Source of the DNA: an uncultured Dysgonomonas sp. | GTDB lineage: Bacteria; Bacteroidota; Bacteroidia; Bacteroidales; Dysgonomonadaceae | Reading direction: 5' to 3' | Assembly: GCA_900556485.1 (NCBI GenBank) | Contig: USOX01000001.1 | Span: 434,001-498,000, forward strand | Length of the DNA: 64,000 bases | Shown here: positions 9,774 through 17,568 of the stretch, in pieces | Numbering within the stretch: the first letter of the stretch is position 1 | Layout of the letters: each line of letters begins with the position of its first letter | Notes under the pieces: model-generated | What the model saw: only the letters and a program-made list of their open reading frames with translations | Told to the model about the DNA's origin: nothing | Database searches by the model: none | Program-made: the position numbers and the translations under genes

Positions 9774-9806
9774 AAGAGGCTGAATCACAATGATTCAGCC
9801 TCTTTC
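9774..9806. terminator. Bidirectional terminator
   Basis: AGAGGCTGAATCA and TGATTCAGCCTCT form a perfect 13-bp stem with loop CAA, A-rich on the left and T-rich on the right. It lies between two convergent genes (GyrI-like and Bax1-I) and can serve both. Confidence 0.92.
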
Positions 9807-9829
9807 TTTATTTCTATATAAATTATGTT

Positions 9830-10582
9830 TTATCTCTGGCTTGCTGCTATTTTAGCAAGTAAGCGAAGTATCTCGATATATAGCCATACCAACGTGATCA
9901 TTAAGCCGAAAGCTCCATACCACTCCATATATTTAGGAGCCTGATAAGCTGCACCTTGCTCGATGAAGTCAAAGTCGAGAATAAGGTTCAATGCCGCAAT
10001 AACCACGACGAAAACGCTGATACCTATGCCTAGCGGAGTTGCTGCATAGGCAGGAGATGTGATGCCAAAGAATGATAATACAATGCTGATAAGGTAGAAA
10101 ATAGCAATAGATGCTGTTGCCATTATAATAACACTCTTGAACTTCTGTGTAGCCTTGATAATTCGTAAGCGGTATAATATCAACATAACTGTTGTTACAA
10201 TCAATGTAAGTGCAATGGCCTGCAGTGCTATCCCCGGATAAACCGAATTAAGGATTACCGAAATTCCACCTAAAGCTAAGCCTTCGAGTACGGCATAAAC
10301 CGGAGAAAGGTAAGGAGCCATTGTTTTTTTGAATATAATGATCAATGAAGTAATAAGCCCACCTATTAGTCCGAACCAGAATAAAGGCATAACATATGCC
10401 GAATATGCCAGGCTTGTATACATATTCCATGTAATAATAGCTCCAAAAGCTACTAATGCTAAAAGAATTCCTGTTTTGCCAATAGCTCCGTTGATAGTCA
10501 TTGCTTCGCTGGAGTTCATTGCAATACCTTCTTTTTCGTAAGCGTTTTTGAAAGAAGGATTTCCTGATTTAAATAATGCCAT
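9830..10582 (-). CDS. Bax inhibitor-1/YccA family membrane protein
   Basis: 250 residues with about seven hydrophobic helices. After a short cytoplasmic head (MALFKSGNPSFKNAYEKEG) come helices such as KTGILLALVAFGAIITW, an inner PYLSPVYAVLEGLALGGIS block and the ending FDFIEQGAAYQAPKYMEWYGAFGLMITLVWLYIEILRLL. The E-G-x-x-L-G and D-F-D-F-I-E patterns fit the Bax1-I (PF12811) branch of the BI-1 superfamily. BI-1 proteins act as calcium-leak or stress-related membrane proteins, but the role of this bacterial branch is not settled. Monocistronic; terminator shared at 9774-9806. Confidence 0.88.
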   Translation of the reverse strand: MALFKSGNPSFKNAYEKEGIAMNSSEAMTINGAIGKTGILLALVAFGAIITWNMYTSLAYSAYVMPLFWFGLIGGLITSLIIIFKKTMAPYLSPVYAVLEGLALGGISVILNSVYPGIALQAIALTLIVTTVMLILYRLRIIKATQKFKSVIIMATASIAIFYLISIVLSFFGITSPAYAATPLGIGISVFVVVIAALNLILDFDFIEQGAAYQAPKYMEWYGAFGLMITLVWLYIEILRLLAKIAASQR

Positions 10583-10630
10583 AGTTAATAGTGTGTTTAA
10601 GTTGAAGTTGCTAAGATAATTATTTCTTTT

Positions 10631-11296
10631 TTAATGAGATTTAGCTATGTTATAAATTTCGTCCGATTGGTAAACATGATAGCCTACTGTATTGCTTTGC
10701 GCTATCTTATACATCGCTAAAGCTACATATCTTGCTTTTATTGCCCTGTATTTTCTTAGTTTTCCTATCATAAATACAGAGAATATTTTCATTGCGAATT
10801 CCATTATAGCTTCTCCCATCCTGAATTCTTTCCTGTTTCCCACAAGTAAAGAGGGACGAAATATGGAAGTAGATTGGAAAGGGACCTTCCTTAATTCCTC
10901 TTCGCATCGTCCTTTTGTCCTCAAATAAAAGTTGGTAGACTGAGCATTTGCTCCTATGGATGATATGATAGAACATTGCTTTACCCCTTGGTTTGCAGCA
11001 GCTTTGGCAAACTGGACAGGGTAGGAGAGGTCTACTTTTTCGAAAGCCTCTTCCGAACCGGCCTTTTTGATAGTGGTACCCATACAACAGAATAGGTCGT
11101 TTCCCTCAATCAGGTTCTGATACGATTCGGGATTGTCAAAGTCTACCACATGTTGAGTCAGCTTTGGGTGAGATATTTTGGAATCTCTACGTACAAAGCT
11201 CACTACCTTTTCGTAAACATCACTTGCCAGTAATGTTTTTAAAAGGTAAGAACCTGTAAGTCCTGTACTTCCTATAATGATTGCAGTTTTTGTCAT
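10631..11296 (-). CDS. NAD(P)-binding oxidoreductase (atypical SDR, HTATIP2-like)
   Basis: 222 residues from the ATG at 11296 (MTKTAIIIGSTGLTGS); a GTG nine codons upstream would add a tail before the Rossmann strand and is less likely. The nucleotide motif is GSTGLTGS near the N-terminus, with VVDFDN, CCMGTTIKKAGS, then IISSIGANAQSTNFYLRTKG, which supplies the SSxGA-YxxxK-like segment, and IFRPSLLVGNR. This matches the small NAD(P)H-binding proteins related to HTATIP2/TIP30 (YwnB-like). Substrate unknown. The gene to its right (11380) is on the same strand, with an 83-bp gap from the ATG. Confidence 0.85.
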   Translation of the reverse strand: MTKTAIIIGSTGLTGSYLLKTLLASDVYEKVVSFVRRDSKISHPKLTQHVVDFDNPESYQNLIEGNDLFCCMGTTIKKAGSEEAFEKVDLSYPVQFAKAAANQGVKQCSIISSIGANAQSTNFYLRTKGRCEEELRKVPFQSTSIFRPSLLVGNRKEFRMGEAIMEFAMKIFSVFMIGKLRKYRAIKARYVALAMYKIAQSNTVGYHVYQSDEIYNIAKSH

Positions 11297-11379
11297 TTTC
11301 TTAATGTTATTTGGTTTGATCACTAAATATATAACAATAATAATGCCAATGCTATTTTATGTCAGTGATTATTATATAT

Positions 11380-11619
11380 TTATACCATTTGCACAAGTAC
11401 AAAAGATATGACTGCCACTAATATTATATATATTAACAAAGTGGCAATGATTGTTGTTGCAGCCAGACATAACTTGTTAAGTTTTTCTGGTTTTGCCCGT
11501 TTTCTCATTCTCCACCAGCAAATAAGAAAGGTGGGGATAGCTATTATAACGAGGGCAACAAGAATGTCCCAACTAAATCCCAGAGAAAAACCTCTTTCCG
11601 GATTGATAATTACATCCAT
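11380..11619 (-). CDS. Small two-helix membrane protein
   Basis: 79 residues, not recognised. Two hydrophobic stretches (about 17-35 and 52-77) are separated by a basic loop RMRKRAKPEK. It begins 13 bp after the mutS2 stop codon on the same strand, so it is probably co-transcribed downstream of mutS2. No family signature seen. Confidence 0.6.
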   Translation of the reverse strand: MDVIINPERGFSLGFSWDILVALVIIAIPTFLICWWRMRKRAKPEKLNKLCLAATTIIATLLIYIILVAVISFVLVQMV

Positions 11620-11631
11620 AATATTATAATA

Positions 11632-14094
11632 TTAATCCAGATCTACTACTGTAATGCCTGTACCTCCAAATTGTATATGCTCATCCTGATAGTTGCGAAC
11701 TCCCGGTACGGTGCGCAGGTAGTCGCGGATTATCTGGCGCAGGGCACCTGTTCCTGTCCCATGCAGAATACGAACACGCGAAACACCTACAAGTATAGCA
11801 TCATCTATATAATACATTACAGCCTGTAATGCCTCGTCGCCACGCATACCCCGTACATCAATATCCTGCTTGAAGTTCAGCTTCCTTTCGCGTATATCGT
11901 CACTGGCTGCTGCGCTAACCAGAGATGTTTTTGTATCCCGTTTTATTTGGTTGCGGCTGACATATTCCAAAGAGTCTAGTTTTACAGTAGACTTTATCAT
12001 GCCAAAGGCTACAGTTGCATTTCCTTTCTGTATATCGAGTATTTGCCCGATAGAAGTCTGCCCTTTGATGCGAACATTGTCACCTACAGATATTTCGGGT
12101 TTTTTCTGCTCTTTTACCTGTTTATCCTTCTGTTTTTTATTTTTCTCTTTATCTTTTAGTTTCTGGATTTTACGGGTAATCTTATCATCCACAAGGTTAT
12201 CTTCGTTTTCGAGAGTAGATTTGAATTCAGATAAAGCCTGACGTGCTTGCTTTGTCTTTTCTCTATCAGCTTGTGCCTCGCGGATTGTACGTATAGTATT
12301 CTCTATCTTGGCGTTTGCTTCGGCTAAAACTCTTTCGGCTTCGGCTTTTGCCTGACGGATTATTTCTTTGCGTTGTTTTTCTACTTCCAGTAAGTCAGCT
12401 TCATATGTTTCAGTAACTTCTTCGAGCCTTTTTTCCTTTTGGCGGATATTTTGGCGCTTGGTTTCCCAATAGCGTTTATCACGGACTATATCTTGCAAGT
12501 ATTTATCCATATTGATATAGTCGCTTCCTACTATTTCGGAAGCGTCTGCAATCACATCTTCCGGCAAACCTATCTTTCGGGCTATTTCGATAGCAAACGA
12601 ACTTCCCGGATTACCAATCGAAAGAGTAAACAATGGTTGCATCAGGTGGCGGTCGTAAAGCATTGCCCCATTTATAACTCCCTTGTTCTCATTGGCAAAG
12701 TGTTTCAGGTTCTGATAGTGGGTGGTGATAACGCCAAATGATTCTTTTTCGTTGAAGCGTTTCAGTAGCGATTCGGCTATAGCTCCCCCAATCTGTGGCT
12801 CGGTCCCACCACCGAACTCGTCGATAAGAAGGATTGTTCTTTTGTCACAATTGCGGACAAAAAATTTCATGTTTGTAAGGTGTGAGCTATATGTACTCAA
12901 ATCGTTCTCTATAGACTGCTCATCACCTATATCTATAAAAATCTTTTCGAAGATACCTACCTTTGAGTTTTCTGCTAAAGGAATAGGTACTCCACACTGA
13001 ACCATATATTGAAGAAGCCCTACAGTCTTCAGACATACGGACTTACCTCCGGCATTAGGTCCTGATATGATTAGCAGACGTTTATCTTCTTCCAACTCAA
13101 TGTCGAGAGGAACAATTTGTTTATTTTGTTTACGATGCGAGATCAGCAACAAAGGATGCTTTGCCCTGTACCAGCGAACTATCTGGGTGTCTTCAAAGGC
13201 AGGCTTAATAGCGTCTATGTCTATAGCGAAGGCTGCTTTAGCCCTGATGAAATCTATCTCAGCCAAAAACTCGTAAGACTGCATAATATCAGGGACAAGA
13301 GGGCGCAGAATATCAGTAAAAGCAACAAGTATTTTTATGATTTCGCGGCGTTCTTCGCTCTCCAGCTCACGTATATGGTTATTGGCCTCTACTACCTCGG
13401 CCGGTTCGATGAATACTGTTTTACCCGTTGCCGATTCGTCATGTACTATACCTTTTATCTTACGCTTAAATGCCGGAGCCACAGGTATCACAAGGCGTCC
13501 GTCGCGCATGGTAGGAGTTACGTCCTTTTCTACTAGCCCTTCGCTTTGTGCAGAGCGTAAAATAGCATTGAGGCTACGGGATATACCACTCGATATACGT
13601 GTGATATCTTTACGGATTCGGCTAAGTTCGGGTGAAGCATTGTCTTTTATGCGTCCAAACTTGTCTAATATCGTATCTATTTTACTTATTAGCTGAGGGA
13701 AAACGACTACATCACCGGCTAAAGAATATAAATGAGGATAAGGAGTGTTTTCCTCTTCCTCTTTCTTTAGAAAGCTGACAATGTCGCGTATTGTTTCCAA
13801 CGAACGTCTCAAATCAAATAGAGCACTTTCGTCGATCCATGTACCTTCTACTCTGATATTTTTCAGGGCAGGGCGCACATCCAGAAAATAATTTACAGGA
13901 AAATTATCTTCTTCGTTGATGATGCGTACAAATTCTTCGGTTTGCGAAAGTGATTCTATAATGGATGCGTAAGAAGAAGTAAAAGCCATCTCTTCGACTT
14001 TTTCTTCCCCCAATGGGCTAAGACATTTAGTTGCTATCAACTGGCGTATTTTGTCAAAGCCTATTTTAATTTCAAAATTATCAGGATATACCAC
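11632..14094 (-). CDS. mutS2: MutS2 family protein (endonuclease / ribosome-rescue factor)
   Basis: 820 residues. MutS2 proteins bind branched DNA and restrain recombination; in Bacillus they also act on collided ribosomes. The order is an N-terminal core domain, then the ATPase with Walker A ISGPNAGGKS (about residue 344) and Walker B ILLIDEFGGGTEP, a long charged coiled coil (about 520-660), a KOW-like segment (VRIKGQTSIGQIL), and the C-terminal Smr nuclease-like domain with DVRGMRGDEAL and ILHGTGTGALR. Translation begins at GTG (V-Y-P-D-N-F-E-I-K-I-G-F), which matches the conserved family start of Bacteroidetes homologues. The downstream small membrane gene is likely in the same operon. 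Confidence 0.95.
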   Translation of the reverse strand: MVYPDNFEIKIGFDKIRQLIATKCLSPLGEEKVEEMAFTSSYASIIESLSQTEEFVRIINEEDNFPVNYFLDVRPALKNIRVEGTWIDESALFDLRRSLETIRDIVSFLKKEEEENTPYPHLYSLAGDVVVFPQLISKIDTILDKFGRIKDNASPELSRIRKDITRISSGISRSLNAILRSAQSEGLVEKDVTPTMRDGRLVIPVAPAFKRKIKGIVHDESATGKTVFIEPAEVVEANNHIRELESEERREIIKILVAFTDILRPLVPDIMQSYEFLAEIDFIRAKAAFAIDIDAIKPAFEDTQIVRWYRAKHPLLLISHRKQNKQIVPLDIELEEDKRLLIISGPNAGGKSVCLKTVGLLQYMVQCGVPIPLAENSKVGIFEKIFIDIGDEQSIENDLSTYSSHLTNMKFFVRNCDKRTILLIDEFGGGTEPQIGGAIAESLLKRFNEKESFGVITTHYQNLKHFANENKGVINGAMLYDRHLMQPLFTLSIGNPGSSFAIEIARKIGLPEDVIADASEIVGSDYINMDKYLQDIVRDKRYWETKRQNIRQKEKRLEEVTETYEADLLEVEKQRKEIIRQAKAEAERVLAEANAKIENTIRTIREAQADREKTKQARQALSEFKSTLENEDNLVDDKITRKIQKLKDKEKNKKQKDKQVKEQKKPEISVGDNVRIKGQTSIGQILDIQKGNATVAFGMIKSTVKLDSLEYVSRNQIKRDTKTSLVSAAASDDIRERKLNFKQDIDVRGMRGDEALQAVMYYIDDAILVGVSRVRILHGTGTGALRQIIRDYLRTVPGVRNYQDEHIQFGGTGITVVDLD

Positions 14095-14420
14095 TTTTTA
14101 AATTTATTCTATTTTTCGGAGTGCAAAGATAATGAATAGTCTTGATAGATTTTTATGCAACTTTTTTTTTAATTAATTAACAATAAGCTTTGGTCAATTA
14201 AAATATTGTTGTAATTTTACCCCATATTTGGTATAGTTTAGTACTTTTATAGTATTGATAGCAAACTGGCAAACAAAAAAAGGAAAGATTCGCATTAAAA
14301 AAATAAATTAACATTTGGAAAAACTGTCATTGGTAATACTTATTGGTCGCAATAATGTAATATCTCTATCTCAAAGATAGTTTAACTATTCAAATAAATA
14401 GAATTATCAAAATAAAATAT

Positions 14421-14615
14421 AAACCAATGCTGCGGAGAATATCGGAAATATTGGGCATTTATTACTCCGACGATGGCATTATTTTTTAACAAATAACTTT
14501 TGCTTTTCTGCCTGTGAATGTAGAATCTCAGAACGTAGTCATTGTTTCTCTCTAAAGCATTGGTTTCTGTAATATCAAAAACAGAGGTGTACGCACATGC
14601 ATCCTCTGTTTTTTT
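14421..14615 (+). ncRNA. Structured small RNA with terminator; candidate 6S RNA
   Basis: In a nearly 1-kb gap without a long ORF, AAACCAATGCT (14421-14431) pairs perfectly with AGCATTGGTTT (14556-14566), enclosing about 124 nt. Inside, CGGAG (14433) can pair with CTCCG (14465) around a small hairpin AATAT-CGGAA-ATATT. The unit is followed within 15 nt by a strong intrinsic terminator (14579-14615). A long-range closing stem, open central region and immediate terminator fit 6S RNA; the Bacteroidales-1 RNA family is a related candidate. The identity is inference; the structure is seen in the sequence. Confidence 0.55.
14579..14615 (+). terminator. Terminator of the structured RNA
   Basis: AACAGAGG pairs with CCTCTGTT and is followed by TTTTTTT. 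No protein-coding gene ends just upstream on the plus strand, which supports a non-coding transcript at 14421. Confidence 0.85.
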
Positions 14616-14873
14616 GTTATAGTATATTGTACTGAGAGTAGGCTTTATCCGATAAGTTTTTTAAGGGGGCAGAACAGATGCAGATTAATTAAATATAAAG
14701 CAGCTGTATATACACATTTTTGAGTTAAAATCAAAATTAAAATATTATACATTTCCTCTAAAAGATTCACTATTTATGTATATTTTTTCTTATTTGTCTT
14801 TTTTTCATAAAAACTAATATTATCTTTGTTGTGAGAATTACAAAACTTAGCCTAGAACGTAAAGGGAGACGAA

Positions 14874-14921
14874 ATGAATTATTTTATTGAAGAAGACGTA
14901 AATAATTTCTCACCTAATTAA
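14874..14921 (+). CDS. Possible 15-residue leader peptide ORF
   Basis: ATG to TAA encodes MNYFIEEDVNNFSPN. It is preceded by the purine-rich AAAGGGAG (14861-14868), a better Shine-Dalgarno-like site than most in this window, and by TATCTTTG at 14821-14828, a good match to the phylum's -7 element. A long A/T stem (14937-14981, TTCACAA...TTGTGAA) follows. It may be a leader of the gene at 15083 or chance; there is no comparative support. Confidence 0.3.
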   Translation: MNYFIEEDVNNFSPN

Positions 14922-15082
14922 TTTTTGAAGGTATTTTTCACAAGAAAGGATGTTCTAGCTGTATAATCTTTTTTTTGTGAAACGTCATTTTTTTATTTTA
15001 TCATTATAAATTATTATAAAGCCTTCTTGTAATTTTCGGAGACAAGGTAATAAAGACTAAAAGACAAAACTCTGGTATAAAT

Positions 15083-15520
15083 ATGAAATTAAGAATAACT
15101 CTTTTCAACTTGTTTTTACTGATAGCTGTTATTTCAGCTCAGGGACAGGTGACTATAGGTCTCGATGAAGCACCTGTAGAAGGAGCCATTCTTCAATTGA
15201 AGACCGAGAATAGTACGGTATTGGCTTCGAATGGAAATGTGACAGCATATAAGGGCTTAGGATTACCGCGTGTAAATCTGGTAGCAGATAAGGCTAATTA
15301 TACAGCCGGAGATACAGATAATACACGTTTAGCTACATCTTTAGGTTTGACAATAAATGCTGAAGCGTCGAAGCATATCGGATTGATGATTTTCAATATG
15401 AGGGAGGCGAATATAGAAGATGATGCTGTAGCTGCATTTACCGAAACTAAAATATGTAAGGGTATTTATGTCTGGATGGGAGATAAATGGGCCAGAGCCA
15501 TGGTTACTCCATGTCCATAG
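15083..15520 (+). CDS. Secreted hypothetical protein
   Basis: 145 residues with a clear signal peptide (cleavage near SAQGQ). The mature part starts VTIGLDEAPVEGAILQLK and contains YKGLGLPRVNLVA, a pattern I associate with the N-terminal part of many exported Bacteroidetes surface proteins, where it recurs before other domains; here the protein stops shortly after GIYVWMGDKWARAM. It may therefore be a short stand-alone version. Monocistronic, after a long leader region (see 14874-14981), with a terminator at 15592-15623. No function proposed. Confidence 0.75.
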   Translation: MKLRITLFNLFLLIAVISAQGQVTIGLDEAPVEGAILQLKTENSTVLASNGNVTAYKGLGLPRVNLVADKANYTAGDTDNTRLATSLGLTINAEASKHIGLMIFNMREANIEDDAVAAFTETKICKGIYVWMGDKWARAMVTPCP

Positions 15521-15591
15521 TTAACATTCGGACTTATACATGTTTTCGGTACGTTATGTAAAAAATTGAAAGTAAGACTAAGCTATAAAAT

Positions 15592-15623
15592 AAAAAAAGG
15601 TTGCTTTACAGGCAACCTTTTTT
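15592..15623. terminator. Bidirectional terminator
   Basis: AGGTTGC and GCAACCT form a 7-bp stem with an A-run before and a T-run after, between convergent genes (secreted protein and sigma factor). Confidence 0.88.
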
Positions 15624-15644
15624 ATTTATATATCCTATTATATC

Positions 15645-16235
15645 TTACATTGTGAGCACAATATTGTTCTCGTCAGCCATACGACGGATGTTGAGTATGG
15701 CATAACGCATGCGCCCTAAAGCAGTGTTGATGCTGACACCTGTTTGTTCGGCTATTTCTTTAAAGCTTAGATCCTGATAATAGCGCATTTCTAAAACCTC
15801 TTTCTGGCTATCGGGCAGGAATGATATAAGCTTGCGGATGTCTGATGTTATCTGCATGTAAATGATTTCGTCCTCAATAGTACCATCACACAAAGCCGGA
15901 TTGTTTAACAAATCGACAGGCGCTTCGTCATTCGACATTGTATTTTCGTTCTTTTCCTGGCGAAAATGGTCTATAATCAGATTGTGTGCAATGCGTGAGA
16001 TCCATGCACGGAACTTACCCGATTCGGTATAACGTCCTTGCTTTATCGTTACAATAGCCTTAATAAAAGTCTCTTGAAAGATATCTTCAGCCAGTTCTTT
16101 GTTGCGGACTGTAAAATAGATGTAATTGTAGACACTTTGTTTGTGCCTTGACAGAAGAATATCAAAAGCAATATTATTGCCACTAGAATAATCAGAGACT
16201 AACTGCTCGTCAGTCATGGTTATTAATGTTTCCAT
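15645..16235 (-). CDS. ECF-type RNA polymerase sigma factor
   Basis: 196 residues of the sigma-70 family. Region 2 is at about 20-95: SRHKQSVYNYIYFTVRNKELAEDIFQETFIKA and GKFRAWISRIAHNLIIDHFRQEK. Region 4 is at about 130-185: FLPDSQKEVLEMRYYQDLSFKEIAEQTGVSINTALGRMRYA. No anti-sigma factor gene is adjacent, which is unusual for ECF factors and resembles the stand-alone RpoE-like sigma factor common in Bacteroidales. The ATG at 16235 is used; an internal ATG at 16217 is an alternative. Targets unknown. Confidence 0.93.
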   Translation of the reverse strand: METLITMTDEQLVSDYSSGNNIAFDILLSRHKQSVYNYIYFTVRNKELAEDIFQETFIKAIVTIKQGRYTESGKFRAWISRIAHNLIIDHFRQEKNENTMSNDEAPVDLLNNPALCDGTIEDEIIYMQITSDIRKLISFLPDSQKEVLEMRYYQDLSFKEIAEQTGVSINTALGRMRYAILNIRRMADENNIVLTM

Positions 16236-16557
16236 CAGCTCTTATATTTATGTATATTCAAAGAGTAATGTTTATTCTATAGGCAATCAATATTAGTAGT
16301 TAAATATTTATGTTATCGGTACAAATAAAATGGAAATTTGCGAAACGAACAAAATACAATGCAATATTTAACTATATATTAAAATTTGAATGCCTTAATC
16401 ATAAAAAAATACATATTTATTTTAATAAACATAAAAGGAATCTTTAAGTTCATAATTTTACATTCGATAACAAAATCTTCTTATATTTGACATAAGAATA
16501 GGTTCGTCAGATATTTGCTGATAAAAAGATCAAACAATTTTAAAAAAGTTATAGGTT
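16236..16557. other. Intergenic region between divergent genes
   Basis: 322 bp between the sigma factor and the ABM lipoprotein, very AT-rich. It must hold both promoters, but I cannot assign a convincing TTG/TAnnTTTG pair. No repeat or RNA seen. Confidence 0.5.
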
Positions 16558-16974
16558 ATGAAGAAAGTTGTATCCATTTTTATTTTAGGACTTTTGTGTT
16601 TTACTGCTTGTATGAATAATACAAAACCCAAAGAAACTACAGAAATAGTAGAAGTTGCGAATGAAGTAGTAGAAGAAAGAACCGGAGACGAACTGAAAAT
16701 TGTCGCTATAATGACAGTGAAGCCGGAGAATGCTAAAAAGATACTCTCTATATTCGAAGCTTTGGTGGAAGGTAGCCAACAGGAAGATGGATGTATCTAT
16801 TACAACCTGCATCAGGATATTAATGATCCAACTAAATTTGTAATGCTGGAAGAATGGAAATCACAGGCAGCTATCGATTTCCATAACAATACGGAGCATT
16901 ATAAGGCATTTCAGGAGGCATCGAAAGGCTTGATCGAAAAGTCGGAGGTTTCTATCCTTAAATTGGTCTATTAA
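16558..16974 (+). CDS. ABM-domain lipoprotein (exported paralogue of the 6887 gene)
   Basis: 138 residues: a lipoprotein signal peptide with lipobox LLCFTACM (Cys about 18), a short acidic linker, then an ABM domain from about residue 45 (LKIVAIMTVKPENAKK, YYNLHQDINDP, MLEEWKSQAAIDFHNNTEHYKAF). The domain aligns over its full length with the cytoplasmic 96-residue protein at 6887-7177. Exported ABM proteins are less usual than cytoplasmic ones. Monocistronic, terminator at 16991-17025. Confidence 0.88.
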   Translation: MKKVVSIFILGLLCFTACMNNTKPKETTEIVEVANEVVEERTGDELKIVAIMTVKPENAKKILSIFEALVEGSQQEDGCIYYNLHQDINDPTKFVMLEEWKSQAAIDFHNNTEHYKAFQEASKGLIEKSEVSILKLVY

Positions 16975-16990
16975 GAAGTAGTCTACATAT

Positions 16991-17025
16991 AAAAAAGAGG
17001 TATCAATCAGATACCTCTTTTTTTA
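16991..17025. terminator. Bidirectional terminator
   Basis: AAAGAGGTATC and GATACCTCTTT form a perfect stem around a short loop, flanked by A-run and T-run, between the convergent ABM lipoprotein gene and rpiB. Confidence 0.92.
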
Positions 17026-17042
17026 TATCGGTTTTGATAGCT

Positions 17043-17498
17043 TTATCCACAAGAAATTTTATCGATACGTTTTTGATGTCTTCCACCTTCAAATTCGGTA
17101 TTGAAGAACACGCATATCATATCGTATGCCTCTCTTTGGGTTATCATTCTTCCTGGCATAGTCAAAACATTGGCATTGTTGTGCAACCTTACTAAGCGAG
17201 CAACCTCTACATTCCAGCAAAGGGCACTTCTTACGGCACGATGCCTGTTCAATGCCATATTGATTCCATTACCTGTTCCACATACGGCTATACCGAAATC
17301 ACATTCGCCATTGTCGATAGCTGTACCCAGTTTATGTCCGAAGTCAGGGTAATCCACACTTTCGGTCGAATATGTACCGAAATCAGTGTATCTTATTCCT
17401 TGTTCGTCAAACAGGTTTGTTATGTATTTCTTTATCTCGAATCCAGCATGATCGCTGGCTAACCCGATTGGTTTCTCTCCTTGTTTAAATAATGCCAT
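17043..17498 (-). CDS. rpiB: Ribose-5-phosphate isomerase B
   Basis: Interconverts ribose-5-phosphate and ribulose-5-phosphate in the pentose phosphate pathway. 151 residues of the LacAB/RpiB family: IGLASDHAGFEIK at the N-terminus, SVDYPDFGHKLG, and the active-site loop AVCGTGNGINMALN with its Cys, then RAVRSALCWN and NNANVLTMPGRMI. It follows tkt on the minus strand, so two pentose phosphate enzymes are neighbours; a terminator-like hairpin lies between them. Confidence 0.95.
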   Translation of the reverse strand: MALFKQGEKPIGLASDHAGFEIKKYITNLFDEQGIRYTDFGTYSTESVDYPDFGHKLGTAIDNGECDFGIAVCGTGNGINMALNRHRAVRSALCWNVEVARLVRLHNNANVLTMPGRMITQREAYDMICVFFNTEFEGGRHQKRIDKISCG

Positions 17499-17512
17499 TT
17501 TAATATAGAATT

Positions 17513-17552
17513 AAAAATTATAAGCTATGAATATATCTTCCATAGCTTATAA
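17513..17552 (-). terminator. Hairpin plus T-run between tkt and rpiB
   Basis: TTATAAGCTATG (17518-17529) and CATAGCTTATAA (17541-17552) are perfect 12-bp arms. Read on the minus strand they are followed by TTTTT, 15 nt before the rpiB start codon. It would end the tkt message or allow partial read-through into rpiB. The AT-rich stem also resembles family-A repeats. Confidence 0.7.
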
Positions 17553-17568
17553 CCCCTATCATTATCAT

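Noticed and set aside
12439..12741. 100-codon plus-strand ORF inside mutS2
   Set aside because: Shadow of the MutS2 coiled-coil and ATPase frame.
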